Origin: Mycolicibacterium komossense
Lineage (GTDB): Bacteria; Actinomycetota; Actinomycetes; Mycobacteriales; Mycobacteriaceae
Direction of reading: 5' to 3'
Assembly (NCBI RefSeq): GCF_025822605.1
Contig: NZ_JACKTY010000018.1
Span: 141 to 64,140 of the forward strand
DNA length: 64,000 nucleotides
Position numbers and translations under genes: made by a program. The notes beneath the pieces were generated by a model. The model made no database searches. It worked only from the letters and a program-made list of their open reading frames with translations, and was not told the DNA's origin. Shown here piece by piece: positions 17,431 to 27,500 of this stretch. Within the stretch, counting starts at the first letter, position 1. Each line of letters starts with the position of its first letter.

Positions 17431-18732
17431 TCAGGCTTCGAGAATTGCAGCAACGCCTTGGCCGCCGGCCGCGCAGATCGAGATGAGGCCGCGGACCGGC
17501 TTGCCCGTCTCCGCCTTCTTCTCCGCCAGCTGCTTGGCGAGTTGCGCGACGATCCGGCCGCCCGTTGCCGCGAAGGGATGGCCGGCGGCGAGCGACGAAC
17601 CGTTGACGTTGAGCTTGGACCGGTCGATGGAACCCAGCGCGCTGTCCAGGCCGAGCCGCTCCTTGCAGTACTCCTCGGACTCCCATGCCGCCAGCGTGGC
17701 CAGCACCACTGACGCAAATGCCTCGTGAATTTCGTAAAAGTCGAAGTCCTGCAAGGTCACGCCGTTGCGTGCCAGCAGTCGCGGCACCGCGTAGGTCGGC
17801 GCCATCAACAGGCCGTCGGAGCCGTTGACATAATCCACTGCGGCGGTCTCACCGTCGACGAAGTAGGCCAGCACCGGAAGCGAACGCTCCTGCGCCCATT
17901 CGTCACTCGACAGCAACGCCACCGAGGCGCCGTCGGTCAACGGTGTCGAGTTGCCCGCAGTCATCGTCGCGTCGCCGTTCTTCACCCCGAAGACCGGCTT
18001 GAGCTTCGCCAGTTTCTCGACTGTCGAGTCGGCACGCAGGTTGTTGTCGCGGTACAGCCCCAGAAAAGGACTGACGAGGTCGTCGAAGAAACCGCGGTCG
18101 TAGGCGGCGGCCATGTTCTGGTGACTGGCCGCGGCGAGGGCGTCCTGGTCGACGCGTTTGATGCCCATCTGTTTGGCGGTGATGGCGGCGTGCTCGCCCA
18201 TCGACATGCCGGTGCGCGGTTCGCCGTTGGTGGGGATCTCGACGCCGAGTGCGGCGGGCAACTTGCCGACCAGTTTGAGCCGGTCGACGTTCGACTTCCC
18301 GCGACGCAGGCCGAGCAGGACCCGGCGCAGGTCGTCGCCGAAGGCGATCGGGGCGTCGGAGGTGGTGTCCACCCCGCCTGCCGCTCCCGAGTCGTACTGG
18401 CCGAGCGCGATGCCGTTGGCAACCGCGATCGCGGACTGCAACCCGGTGCCACAGGCCTGCTGCAGGTCATAGGCCGGGGTGTAGGGCGACAACGCGCTGC
18501 CCAGCACGCATTCCCGCATGAGGTTGAAGTCCCGGCTGTGTTTGAGCACCGCGCCTCCGACGACGGCCCCGAGGCGCTCTCCTTCGAGGTGGAACCGGTC
18601 GATGAGGCCGGTCAGCGCCGCGGTGAACATGTCCTGGTTGGACGCCTGCGCGTAGGCGCTGTCGGATCGCGCAAACGGGATCCGGTTACCGCCGAGAATG
18701 GCCACTCGGCGGACGGACTTGGTATCGGCCAC
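17431..18732 (-). CDS. fadA2: Acetyl-CoA acetyltransferase (thiolase) FadA2
   Basis: This 433-residue thiolase catalyses thiolytic cleavage (or condensation) in beta-oxidation. The nucleophilic Cys is in LQQACGTGLQSA, the second-half motifs are NVNGSSLAAGHPFAATGGR and the final ICAAGGQGVAAILEA. It matches Rv0243. GTG 18732 (VADTKSVRRVAILGG) has GGAG 8 nt upstream and places the thiolase fold at the start; ATG 18786 would add 18 unrelated residues. It is divergent from fabG4, with a palindromic operator between them. Confidence 0.92.
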   Translation of the reverse strand: MADTKSVRRVAILGGNRIPFARSDSAYAQASNQDMFTAALTGLIDRFHLEGERLGAVVGGAVLKHSRDFNLMRECVLGSALSPYTPAYDLQQACGTGLQSAIAVANGIALGQYDSGAAGGVDTTSDAPIAFGDDLRRVLLGLRRGKSNVDRLKLVGKLPAALGVEIPTNGEPRTGMSMGEHAAITAKQMGIKRVDQDALAAASHQNMAAAYDRGFFDDLVSPFLGLYRDNNLRADSTVEKLAKLKPVFGVKNGDATMTAGNSTPLTDGASVALLSSDEWAQERSLPVLAYFVDGETAAVDYVNGSDGLLMAPTYAVPRLLARNGVTLQDFDFYEIHEAFASVVLATLAAWESEEYCKERLGLDSALGSIDRSKLNVNGSSLAAGHPFAATGGRIVAQLAKQLAEKKAETGKPVRGLISICAAGGQGVAAILEA

Positions 18733-18799
18733 GGTTTTCTCCAGTTCTTTCTGTATGACGAGAGACTTCCACGTGTCGAGAGTCATACTACCCACCGTT

Positions 18800-18815
18800 C
18801 TTACTCTGGAGTAAG
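18800..18815. promoter_or_regulatory. Candidate TetR operator between fadA2 and fabG4
   Basis: CTTACTCTGGAGTAAG has 7-bp perfect arms (CTTACTC/GAGTAAG) around TG. It sits in the 152-bp region between the divergent fadA2 (GTG 18732) and fabG4 (GTG 18885) genes. The same pattern occurs at fadE5 and, degenerately, upstream of the tetR gene. Confidence 0.65.
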
Positions 18816-18884
18816 TTCGTGATTCATATGACAACCCGGGTACCCCCACCCGACGAAGTACCCATATCCACGAAAGGCAGCGCA

Positions 18885-20246
18885 GTGGCTACCGATCTGT
18901 TCTCCCAAGTCGTCAACTCGGGCCCCGGGTCATTCCTGGCCAAACAGCTGGGCGTTCCCCAGGCCGAGAACCTGCGGCGCTACCGCGCCGGCGAACCAGC
19001 GCTGGCCGGCTCGCTGCTGATCGGCGGTACGGGCCGCGTCGCCGAGCCGATGCGCACCGCCCTGGCCGAGGACTACGACCTCGTCGGGGACAACCTCGGC
19101 GGCCGCTGGGCGGATTCGTTCGGCGGGCTGCTGTTCGACGCCACCGGGATCACCACCCCCGTGGGACTCAAGGCGCTGCACGACTTCTTCACGCCGCTGC
19201 TGCGCAACATCGGCCACTCCGGCCGCATCGTCGTGGTCGGTACCACCCCTGACCGGACCGGCTCCATCGACGAACACATCGCGCAGCGCGCGCTGGAGGG
19301 CTTCACCCGCTCACTCGGCAAGGAAATGCAGCGCGGTGCCACCGTGTCGTTGGTGTATCTCTCACCGGACGCCAAACCCGCCGCAACGGGCCTGGAGTCC
19401 ACGCTGCGATTCATCCTGTCGGCGAAGTCGGCCTACGTCGACGGCCAGGTCTACTACGTCGGGCCCGCCGATTCGACCCCGCCGGCCGACTGGGACAAGC
19501 CGCTGGACGGCAAAGTGGCCATCGTCACCGGCGCCGCGCGCGGTATCGGCGCCACCATCACCGAGGTGTTCGCCCGCGACGGCGCCAAGGTGGTCGCCAT
19601 CGACGTCGAAGGTCCGGCAGGTGCCTCCGATGCTCTCTTCACGCAGGCCGCCAAGGTCGGTGGCACCGCGCTGGCTCTCGACGTGACCGCCGCCGACGCC
19701 GTCGACCGCATCACCGAACACCTGCGAGAACACCATGCCGGGCGGGCCGACGTACTGGTCAACAATGCCGGCATCACCCGCGACAAGCTCCTGGCCAATA
19801 TGGACGACGCCCGTTGGAACGCCGTCGTCGCCGTGAATCTACTTGCGCCGCAACAACTCACCGAAGGTCTGGTCGCCAACGGCAGCATCACCGACGGCGG
19901 CCGGATCGTGGGTCTGTCATCGATGGCCGGCATCGCCGGCAACCGTGGCCAGACCAACTACGCTGCCACCAAAGCCGGGATGATCGGCCTGACACAGGCA
20001 CTCGCGCCGGTACTGGCAGACAAGGGCATCACCATCAACGCCGTCGCACCCGGGTTCATCGAGACCGCCATGACTGCTGCGATCCCGCTGGCCACCCGCG
20101 AGGTCGGGCGGCGAATGAACTCCCTGTTCCAGGGCGGTGAACCCGTCGACGTCGCGGAAGCCATCGCGTTCTTCGCCAGCCCCGCCTCCAATGCCGTGAC
20201 CGGCAACGTGATCCGGGTGTGCGGCCAGGCCATGTTGGGGGCCTGA
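18885..20246 (+). CDS. fabG4: High-molecular-weight 3-oxoacyl reductase FabG4
   Basis: This 453-residue protein is a two-part SDR: an N-terminal flavodoxin-like/degenerate Rossmann domain (about 1-200) and a C-terminal catalytic SDR domain. The latter has [25 protein letters not shown], the Ser in [13 protein letters not shown] and YAATKAG. FabG4 reduces 3-oxoacyl-CoA or -ACP with NADH, working with HtdX in fatty acid metabolism. GTG 18885 follows GAAAGGCAGC and matches the known start region ([18 protein letters not shown]). Its stop overlaps the htdX ATG (TGATG). Confidence 0.93.
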   Translation: MATDLFSQVVNSGPGSFLAKQLGVPQAENLRRYRAGEPALAGSLLIGGTGRVAEPMRTALAEDYDLVGDNLGGRWADSFGGLLFDATGITTPVGLKALHDFFTPLLRNIGHSGRIVVVGTTPDRTGSIDEHIAQRALEGFTRSLGKEMQRGATVSLVYLSPDAKPAATGLESTLRFILSAKSAYVDGQVYYVGPADSTPPADWDKPLDGKVAIVTGAARGIGATITEVFARDGAKVVAIDVEGPAGASDALFTQAAKVGGTALALDVTAADAVDRITEHLREHHAGRADVLVNNAGITRDKLLANMDDARWNAVVAVNLLAPQQLTEGLVANGSITDGGRIVGLSSMAGIAGNRGQTNYAATKAGMIGLTQALAPVLADKGITINAVAPGFIETAMTAAIPLATREVGRRMNSLFQGGEPVDVAEAIAFFASPASNAVTGNVIRVCGQAMLGA

Positions 20247-21100
20247 TGAGCAGCACTGGAGATGAGCCCAGCGGCCTGATGAACATGGTGCGCGCCGCGG
20301 CCGGCGCGCTGCCCTTCATCCCGCGCGGCGACGAGTTGCCACGGCGCACCGTGACGGTGCCCGAGCTGGCCATCGACCGCGAAAATGTCGCGGCCTATGC
20401 CGCCATCACCGGGCTGCGGTACGGCGACACCGTGCCTCTGACCTACCCGTTCGCGCTGACCTTCCCGATCATGATGTCGCTGGTGTCGGGCTTCGACTTT
20501 CCTTTTGCCGCAATGGGATCGGTCCACATCGAGAACCACATCACGCAGTACCGCCCGATCGCGGTCACCGACGCCGTCGGAGTCGCCGTGCACGCCGAGA
20601 ACCTGCGCGAACACCGCAAGGGCCTGCTCGTCGACCTGGTCACCGACGTCAACGTGGGCAACGAGACGGTCTGGCACCAGGTCACGACGTTCCTGCACCA
20701 ACAGCGGACCAGCCTGTCCGATGAACCCAAACCTCCGCCCCAGAAGCAGCACAAGCTGCCGCCGCCGAACTCCATCCTGCGCATCTCCCCCGCCCAGATC
20801 CGGCGGTACGGCGCGGTCGGTGGCGACCTCAACCCGATCCACATGAATGCCATCGCCGCCAAGTTGTTCGGCTTCCCCACCGTCATCGCCCACGGCATGT
20901 TCAGTGCGGCCGCAGTCCTGGCCAATATCGAAGGCCAGCTGCCGCCGGCGGTCCGGTACTCGGTGAAATTCGGTAAGCCGGTACTGCTGCCCGCGAGCGC
21001 AGGGCTCTACGTCGAACACGTAGAGAACGGTTGGGACCTGATCCTGCGCAACATGTCGAAGGGCTATCCCCACCTGACCGGCAGCATTCGGGGTCTCTAA
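20246..21100 (+). CDS. htdX: 3-hydroxyacyl-thioester dehydratase HtdX
   Basis: This 284-residue MaoC-like double hotdog enzyme dehydrates (3R)-hydroxyacyl-CoA/ACP to the enoyl form. The N-terminal half carries YAAITGLRYGDTVPLTYPFALTFPIMMSLV. The hydratase signature is in the second half: YGAVGGDLNPIHMNAIAAKLFGFPTVIAHGMFSAAAVL, with the D-x(4)-H pair. It is co-translated with fabG4 (one-base overlap), as in M. tuberculosis Rv0242c-Rv0241c. Confidence 0.92.
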   Translation: MSSTGDEPSGLMNMVRAAAGALPFIPRGDELPRRTVTVPELAIDRENVAAYAAITGLRYGDTVPLTYPFALTFPIMMSLVSGFDFPFAAMGSVHIENHITQYRPIAVTDAVGVAVHAENLREHRKGLLVDLVTDVNVGNETVWHQVTTFLHQQRTSLSDEPKPPPQKQHKLPPPNSILRISPAQIRRYGAVGGDLNPIHMNAIAAKLFGFPTVIAHGMFSAAAVLANIEGQLPPAVRYSVKFGKPVLLPASAGLYVEHVENGWDLILRNMSKGYPHLTGSIRGL

Positions 21101-21208
21101 CTCGCCACGAGCACGACGCGTCACTTGGTAGTCTCGAAATTCAGTTAGCTACTCGGCCCTCCTGGCATGTGCTGGGGCCGCGCATCATTGCTGAACGGGG
21201 CGGAGACG

Positions 21209-22291
21209 GTGACGGTGACGTTGCTGAAGCGGTGGTGGCAGCAACCGACTCATTACGACTGGCTCAGTGGATACCTGCATGCCCGCCGAATGAGCGGCGC
21301 GGCCAGGTGCATGATGGCGTCGATCTCACTGACGCTGTCGCTGTGCCTGGTGGCATTGCTGACCAGCGCAGATGGGGCGGTCGGCGCGGTACCGGTGGGG
21401 ATGACGTGGACAGCCTTCGCGGGCGGGATGTTCGGCGTCGCACTGTGGGTGACGCGCTGGCCGACCCGGGCACAATCCCTGGCGTTTGCGGTGGTGACCA
21501 ACACGTCGATCGCGCTGGCCTGTCTGGCTCATCCGAATCCGCTGGCCGGCCTCGTCGGCTGTATCGCCTTCGCGACCAGCGGCGCGTACATCGCCTTCTT
21601 CCACACCTCCAAATACGTGTTCTACAACTTCGCCGTCGCCGCCGGCGTTGCGCTGTACCAGGCGATCAGGCTGGCGAGGGCCGGACATCTCGCGATGGCC
21701 GCGGTCGACCTCTTCCTGGTGCTCCAGGTCAACATCGCCTTGCCGATGGCCATCACGGTGCTGATCCGCGCGCTCGGCAACGACCTCGCCCACGCCGACC
21801 GTGACCCACTCACCGGTCTGCTCAACCGGCGGGCATTTCAGCAGAAAGCGCTGGGACTCCTGTTGGCCCGCCCGGCGCCCAACATGTTCCTGTTGGTCGT
21901 GGTGGTCGACCTGGACAACTTCAAATCGCTCAACGATCGTCACGGCCACGCAGCCGGCGATCAGGCACTGGTCCAGGTCGCCAATGCGCTGCGCGCGAGC
22001 ACCAGAGATACGGCGATCACCGCGCGCAGTGGTGGCGAGGAATTCATCGTCGTCGACACGTCCTATGCCAGTGACCCCGGACCCCTGGCGACACGGATCT
22101 GCAATGCGATCGCGAATCTGCCGATCCCGGTGACGGCGAGTATCGGAACTGCCTGCGCCCCTCTGCACGACGCCCAGGACGGCGAGCACCAGGCTTTGAT
22201 CGACGGTCTGGTGACCGCCGCCGACCAGGCGATGTACCGCGCTAAACGATTCGGCGGCAACCGCTTTCACCATCATGGCACCATGAACTGA
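21209..22291 (+). CDS. Membrane-bound diguanylate cyclase (GGDEF domain)
   Basis: This 360-residue protein has five or six N-terminal membrane helices (residues about 30-190) followed by a GGDEF domain. Cyclase features are DPLTGLLNRRAF, DLDNFKSLNDRHGHAAGDQAL and the active-site ARSGGEEF, so it should make c-di-GMP from GTP. No inhibitory RxxD is obvious and there is no EAL domain. GTG 21209 is chosen for the GGGGCGGAG 3-11 nt before it; ATG 21167 is possible. Such membrane GGDEF proteins are few in mycobacteria, so this may be a main cyclase for the cell. Confidence 0.85.
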   Translation: MTVTLLKRWWQQPTHYDWLSGYLHARRMSGAARCMMASISLTLSLCLVALLTSADGAVGAVPVGMTWTAFAGGMFGVALWVTRWPTRAQSLAFAVVTNTSIALACLAHPNPLAGLVGCIAFATSGAYIAFFHTSKYVFYNFAVAAGVALYQAIRLARAGHLAMAAVDLFLVLQVNIALPMAITVLIRALGNDLAHADRDPLTGLLNRRAFQQKALGLLLARPAPNMFLLVVVVDLDNFKSLNDRHGHAAGDQALVQVANALRASTRDTAITARSGGEEFIVVDTSYASDPGPLATRICNAIANLPIPVTASIGTACAPLHDAQDGEHQALIDGLVTAADQAMYRAKRFGGNRFHHHGTMN

Positions 22292-22300
22292 CGAGCTTCG

Positions 22301-22948
22301 TCACAAATGCGCGGATACCGAGCCCGGTGCCGAGCTCGCCTCGACGCCGTCCCGCTCGGCGGGTTTTCCTTTCAGGCCGCGCCAGAACAGGTTGATCATC
22401 AGCTCGGCCGCGTCGTCGACATCGACATCGCCTGCGCTGACCCGGGTGGCCACCGCCTCACCGGCACCCACCAGCGCGATCGCCATCATCTGAAAGTCGG
22501 CCTCCGGCTCCGGATTCCGAGTGCCTGCGCTGAGCATCCTGGCGACCAGGTCGATGATCCGCTCACGGCCCTCGCGCACCGTGTGCGCGAAGGCCTGCGA
22601 GCTGGTGGCCTGGGTGTACAACACGATCCAAGAAGCCCGGTTGGCGTCGATATAGCTCAGAAAGGACAAGATGATGCCGCGCAGCATGTCTTTGGGCGGC
22701 AGCTTGAAATCAATGTCCGCCCGCACCGCCTCGATGAATCTGCCCAGCTCCCGGGACAGGCAGGCGCCGAACAGTTCCTCTTTCGAGCCGTAGTACAGAT
22801 ACAGCATCGGTTTGGAGATCTCGGCTTTGGCGGCGATCGCATCCATCGACGTCTCGTGATAGCCGTTGATGGAGAAGACCTGCACGGCGGCGTCGAGCAT
22901 CTGTTGCTCCCGGACGGCACGCGGCAACCGCTTGGTACCACCTGCCAT
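22301..22948 (-). CDS. TetR-family transcriptional regulator (Rv0238-like)
   Basis: This 215-residue regulator has a TetR N-terminal HTH: REQQMLDAAVQVFSINGYHETSMDAIAAKAEISKPMLYLYYGSKEELF (about residues 13-60). The ligand domain is typical for fatty-acyl or similar effectors. ATG 22948 has AAGGAA 9 nt upstream. It lies between the diguanylate cyclase (convergent) and lpqI. A degenerate copy of the fadE5/fadA2-fabG4 palindrome lies 34 bp upstream, so it is the best candidate for the regulator of that lipid group, with autoregulation. This is inference. Confidence 0.87.
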   Translation of the reverse strand: MAGGTKRLPRAVREQQMLDAAVQVFSINGYHETSMDAIAAKAEISKPMLYLYYGSKEELFGACLSRELGRFIEAVRADIDFKLPPKDMLRGIILSFLSYIDANRASWIVLYTQATSSQAFAHTVREGRERIIDLVARMLSAGTRNPEPEADFQMMAIALVGAGEAVATRVSAGDVDVDDAAELMINLFWRGLKGKPAERDGVEASSAPGSVSAHL

Positions 22949-22981
22949 ACGTGATCGTTCCTTCCTGACCTGACTGCCCGC

Positions 22982-22995
22982 TGACTTCAGGGTAG
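22982..22995. promoter_or_regulatory. Degenerate copy of the TTACT-N3-G-N-GTAA palindrome upstream of tetR
   Basis: TGACTTCAGGGTAG matches the pattern at all but two defined positions and lies 34 bp before the tetR ATG. On its own it would be weak evidence; it gains weight from the two better copies at 14316-14331 and 18800-18815. Confidence 0.35.
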
Positions 22996-23040
22996 GCAAT
23001 GCAGAGCCGGCATGGGTGACAAGCTCGCGACGTAGGCCTC

Positions 23041-24219
23041 TCAGCAGTGCGGGTTGGGCCCCTTGAACGACGCCACCCGCAGCACCGAGTTGTCGATGGC
23101 AGGCATCGCAAGTTCGCCGGCGGCGACGGCTTTCTCCAGTCGATCCAGCACCGCTGGTACCTCCTCGGTGGTCACCCACAGAGCGACGTCCGCGCCGGCC
23201 TGCAGGCTGCGCAGCACCGCCTCGGCGACCCCGTAATGGGCGTTGATCGCCGCCATCGACGACAGATCGTCGGTGAAGATCGGCCCGTCGAACGGCGGAC
23301 CGCCATAGCCGCCGTTGCGCAGCAGGTCGTAGGCGGGACGGCTCAGACTCGCCGGATCGGTGCCGGTCAGGTCGGGTACCTGCAGGTGCCCGACCATCAC
23401 CGCGACCGGGGCCTGCGTCGTCAACGTCCGGTACGGGACCAGATCGTTGTTCTGCAGGTCGGCAAGCGGCGGCGTCACCACGCCGCCGGTATGCGAGTCG
23501 CCGGAGCCGTGGCCGTGGCCGGGGAAGTGCTTCAGCACGGGTAACAGGCCGGCGTCCCGCAGCCCGCGGGCGTAGGCGCCGGCGTATTCGGTGACGACGG
23601 CCGGGTCCGAACCGAAGGACCGGTCGCCGATCACGTCGTCGTCGGGCTCGGTGGTGACATCCGCGACCGGCGCGAAATCGACGGTGATGCCCAGCTTCCG
23701 CATCGCCTGGCCACGCGCCAGGGCGATCGCATACACCTGGTCGGGCGTCTGGGTCTGTGCCAGGACCCGCGGCGACTGCTGGTCCCCGATCAGCTTCGCC
23801 AGCCGCTCGACCCGGCCGCCTTCCTCGTCGACGCTGACCGCCAGCGGCAGTGGGCCCGCGCCGGCGGTGATCGCGGTCAGTGCTCCGTCCGACAGCATCG
23901 ACAGGTCGGTCCAGCTGCCGATGAAGATTCCGCCGACGTGATAGTCGGTCACCACGGCGCGCGCATCGTCGGCGCCGGTGACCCCGACCATCAGCAGTTG
24001 AGCGAGCTTGTCGCGGGTCGACATGGCGCCGAGCATGGCCGCCGGATCACCACAGGCCTGAGTGGCCGGAGCGGCGGGCGCCGAGGTGGAGGCCGGCGCG
24101 GAAGCCTCCGAGGAGGGGGTGGCCGAGGCCGGGTGCGGCCCCGATGAGCACGCCATCAACAGGGCGAGCGGCGCCGCCAGGGACACCAACGTGTGCGCCC
24201 GCAGTCTCCAGAAAGCCAT
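23041..24219 (-). CDS. lpqI: Beta-N-acetylhexosaminidase lipoprotein LpqI (GH3, NagZ-like)
   Basis: This 392-residue exported lipoprotein has a signal peptide and lipobox (LALLMACSS), a Ser/Ala/Pro linker, then a GH3 barrel. The NagZ motif KHFPGHGHGSGDSH and the nucleophile region FTDDLSSMAAI are present. LpqI removes GlcNAc from peptidoglycan fragments during recycling. ATG 24219 (MAFWRLRAH) matches the known start of Rv0237; ATG 24234 is a five-codon extension. It is divergent from the DUF2613 gene. Confidence 0.93.
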   Translation of the reverse strand: MAFWRLRAHTLVSLAAPLALLMACSSGPHPASATPSSEASAPASTSAPAAPATQACGDPAAMLGAMSTRDKLAQLLMVGVTGADDARAVVTDYHVGGIFIGSWTDLSMLSDGALTAITAGAGPLPLAVSVDEEGGRVERLAKLIGDQQSPRVLAQTQTPDQVYAIALARGQAMRKLGITVDFAPVADVTTEPDDDVIGDRSFGSDPAVVTEYAGAYARGLRDAGLLPVLKHFPGHGHGSGDSHTGGVVTPPLADLQNNDLVPYRTLTTQAPVAVMVGHLQVPDLTGTDPASLSRPAYDLLRNGGYGGPPFDGPIFTDDLSSMAAINAHYGVAEAVLRSLQAGADVALWVTTEEVPAVLDRLEKAVAAGELAMPAIDNSVLRVASFKGPNPHC

Positions 24220-24397
24220 GCCCCACTGTGTCATGGCCCCTCGGGCCGCCCGGTCGGTAGCTGTCGAACGCGCCATGCCGACCGGGCTTCCGGATCGGCA
24301 CGACGGCGCCGGCCGATCGCGCGATCCGGGCCCCGACCGCTCCCGTGCTAGTTTGGCGGGCGACCCGCCTATCCCTGTCACACAGCGAGGAGCCCGC

Positions 24398-24571
24398 ATG
24401 ACCCGGTTCGTGGTGCCGGCCGTCGCCAGCATTGTGGTCGGTCTGCTGCTCGGTGCAGCCGGGGTTTTCGGGGTGACGCTGATGGTGCAGCAAGACACCA
24501 AGCCGCCGCTGGTCGCGGGTGATCCCGCTTCGTCGGTGCTGAACCGCGTCGAGTACGGCGACCGCGGCTAG
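24398..24571 (+). CDS. DUF2613 small membrane protein (Rv0236A-like)
   Basis: This 57-residue protein has a single hydrophobic segment (VVPAVASIVVGLLLGAAGVFGVTLMV) near the N-terminus and a short tail ending SVLNRVEYGDRG. It may be an uncleaved signal anchor or a small secreted protein. AGCGAGGAG precedes ATG 24398 and a TAGTTT -10 lies about 45 nt upstream. It is always next to aftD in mycobacteria, as far as I recall. Its TAG stop is directly followed, in the same frame, by the aftD reading frame. Confidence 0.88.
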   Translation: MTRFVVPAVASIVVGLLLGAAGVFGVTLMVQQDTKPPLVAGDPASSVLNRVEYGDRG

Positions 24572-24583
24572 GCCGGATTTGTC

Positions 24584-27500
24584 CTGAGCGTTCTGTCCGA
24601 ACCGGCCCTCGGGTCGGCTACGCCTCCCCTCTCGACAGCTCTCTCCCGACGGTGGCTGTGGCTCGTCGGCGCCGTCGCACTGGCGCTGGCCTTCGCCCAG
24701 TCCCCGGGCCTCATCTCTCCTGACACCAAACTCGACCTCACCGCCAACCCGCTGCGGTTCCTGGCCAGGGCGGCGAATCTGTGGAACAGCGAGCTGCCGT
24801 TCGGCCAGGCCCAGAATCAGGCTTACGGCTATCTCTTTCCGCACGGGGCGTTCTTCCTGGCCGGTGACCTGCTCGGGCTGCCGGGCTGGGTCACCCAGCG
24901 GTTGTGGTGGGCGCTGCTGCTGACCGCCGGCTTCTGGGGCCTGCTGCGGGTCGCGGAGAAACTGAACATCGGCACGACGCCGTCGCGGCTCATCGCTGCG
25001 GTGGCGTTCGCCTTGTCGCCGCGGGTGCTGACCACCCTCGGCTCGATATCGTCGGAAACCCTGCCGATGATGCTGGCGCCCTGGGTGCTGCTGCCGGTCA
25101 TCACGGCGCTGCGCGGTGACAATCAAAGACCGCTGCGGGTCCTGGCGGCCCGCGCGGGGTTGGCCCTGGCACTGATGGGTGCGGTCAATGCGGTCGCCAC
25201 CCTCACCGGCTGTCTGCCCGCCATCATCTGGTGGGCCTGTCACCGCCCGAACCGGCAGTGGCTGCGCTTCAGCGGGTGGTGGTTGCTGTCCAGCGTGCTG
25301 GCGGTGCTCTGGTGGGCCGTCGCGCTGGTGCTCCTGGGCCGAATCAGCCCGCCGTTCCTGGACTTCATCGAATCCTCTGGCGTGACCACGCAGTGGGCAT
25401 CGCTGACCGAGATGCTGCGCGGTACCGACAGCTGGACCCCGTTCGTCGCGCCCACGGCCACCGCGGGCGCCTCGCTGGTCACCGGTCCGGCGGCGATCCT
25501 CGCGACCACTCTGGTGGCCGCGGCGGGACTGGCCGGCCTGGCGTCGCGGTCGATGCCTGCCCGCGGCCGGCTGGTGACGATGCTGCTGATCGGTGTCGTC
25601 CTGCTGGCGCTGGGCTATTCGGGTGGGCTGGGCTCACCGCTGGCCCACCAGGTGCAGCTGTTCCTCGATGCCGGCGGCGCTCCGCTGCGCAATGTGCACA
25701 AGCTCGAACCGGTCCTGCGGCTGCCGCTGACGCTGGGGCTGGCGCACCTGCTGGGCCGCATCCCGCTGCCGGGCAGCGCACCAAGGCCGGTGTGGATTCG
25801 CGCCTTCGCCCATCCCGAGGATGACAAACGGGTCGCGGTCGGGATCGTGGTGCTCGTCGCGCTCACCGTCGGCACCTCGATCGCCTGGACGGGACGGCTG
25901 ACCCCGCCAGGCGCCTTCACCGGGATTCCGCAGTATTGGCACGCCGCGGCAGACTGGCTGACCGAGCACAACACCGGTACCCCCACGCCGGGCCGCGTCC
26001 TGGTGGTTCCCGGTGCGCCGTTCGCCACCCAGGTCTGGGGCACCAGCCACGATGAGCCACTCCAGGTACTGGGCGAAAGCCCGTGGGGGGTACGCGATTC
26101 CATTCCACTCAACCCACCCGAGACGATTCGCGCGCTGGACTCGGTGCAACGCCTGTTCGCGGCGGGTCGGCCGTCCGCCGGACTCGCCGACACCCTTGCC
26201 AGGCAAGGAATTTCGTATCTGGTGGTACGAAACGACCTGGACCCCGACACCTCCCGCTCGGCGCGGCCGATCCTGGTGCACCGCACCATCGACGGGTCGC
26301 CGGGACTGGAGAAGGCGGCCCAGTTCGGCGACCCCACCGGTCCGGGGACGCTGGAGGGGTTCATCACCGACAGCGGGCTTCGGCCACGATATCCGGCGGT
26401 GGAGATCTACCGGGTCGATACGCCGACCAACCCCGCAGCGCCCTATCTGACCGACAGCGACTCGATGGCCCGTGTCGATGGTGGGCCCGAAGTTCTTCTG
26501 CGCCTTGATGAACGGCGACGGCTACGCAACCAGCCGCTGCTGGGCCCGGCCCTGCTGACCGCCGACGCGCAGCGTGCCGGCCTGCCGGTGCCCGTCGTCA
26601 CCGTCACCGACACCCCAGTGGTCAGAGAGACCGACTACGGCCGCGTCGACGACCATTCGTCGGCGGCCCGCGCCAACGACGATCAGCGTCATACCTTCAA
26701 CCGGGTGCCGGACTATCCCACGCCCGGCGCCGCGCCGGTCGAGGGCGGTTGGTCCGGAGGCCGGCTGACGGCGTCGAGCTCGGCGGCGGATTCCACCGCA
26801 CTGCCCTATGTCGCGCCGGGAACCGGGCCCGCCGCGGCGATCGACGGGGACAGCGGCACCAGTTGGGTGTCCAACAGCCTGCAGGCGGCGGTGGGCCAGT
26901 GGCTGCAAGTCGACCTCGACCACCCCGTCACCAACGCGACGCTGACGTTGACACCCAGCCCGACGGCGGTCGGCGCCCAGGTCGACAGGGTTCAGGTCTC
27001 GACCGCCAACGGCACCTCCACGGTGAAGATCGACGAACCCGGCACCCCGCTGACGGTGGCGCTGCCCGTCGGCGAGACGCCGTGGGTGCGGATCACCGCG
27101 GTCGGCACCACCGACGGGTCCAGCGGAGTGCAGTTCGGTATCACCGACCTGTCCCTGACGCAGTACGACGCCGCCGGATTCGCCCAACCCGTCAGCCTGC
27201 GCCACACCCTGCTAATCCCGGGCCCACCACAGGCATCGCAGGTTGCCCAGTGGGACTTGGGTTCTGAGCTGCAGGGCAGGCCGGGATGCGCGTCGGCACC
27301 GGACGGGGTGCACTGCGCGGCGTCGATGGCTCTCGCCCCGGAAGAACAGGTCAACTTCAGCCGGATGCTGACCGTGCCCGCACCGATCAGCGTGCTGCCG
27401 ACTGTCTGGGTGCACGGCAGGCAAGGACCAAATCTGGCCGACCTGATCCGGGAGCCGGGCACCACCCACGCCGACGGCGACTCGGATGTCATCGACGTGC

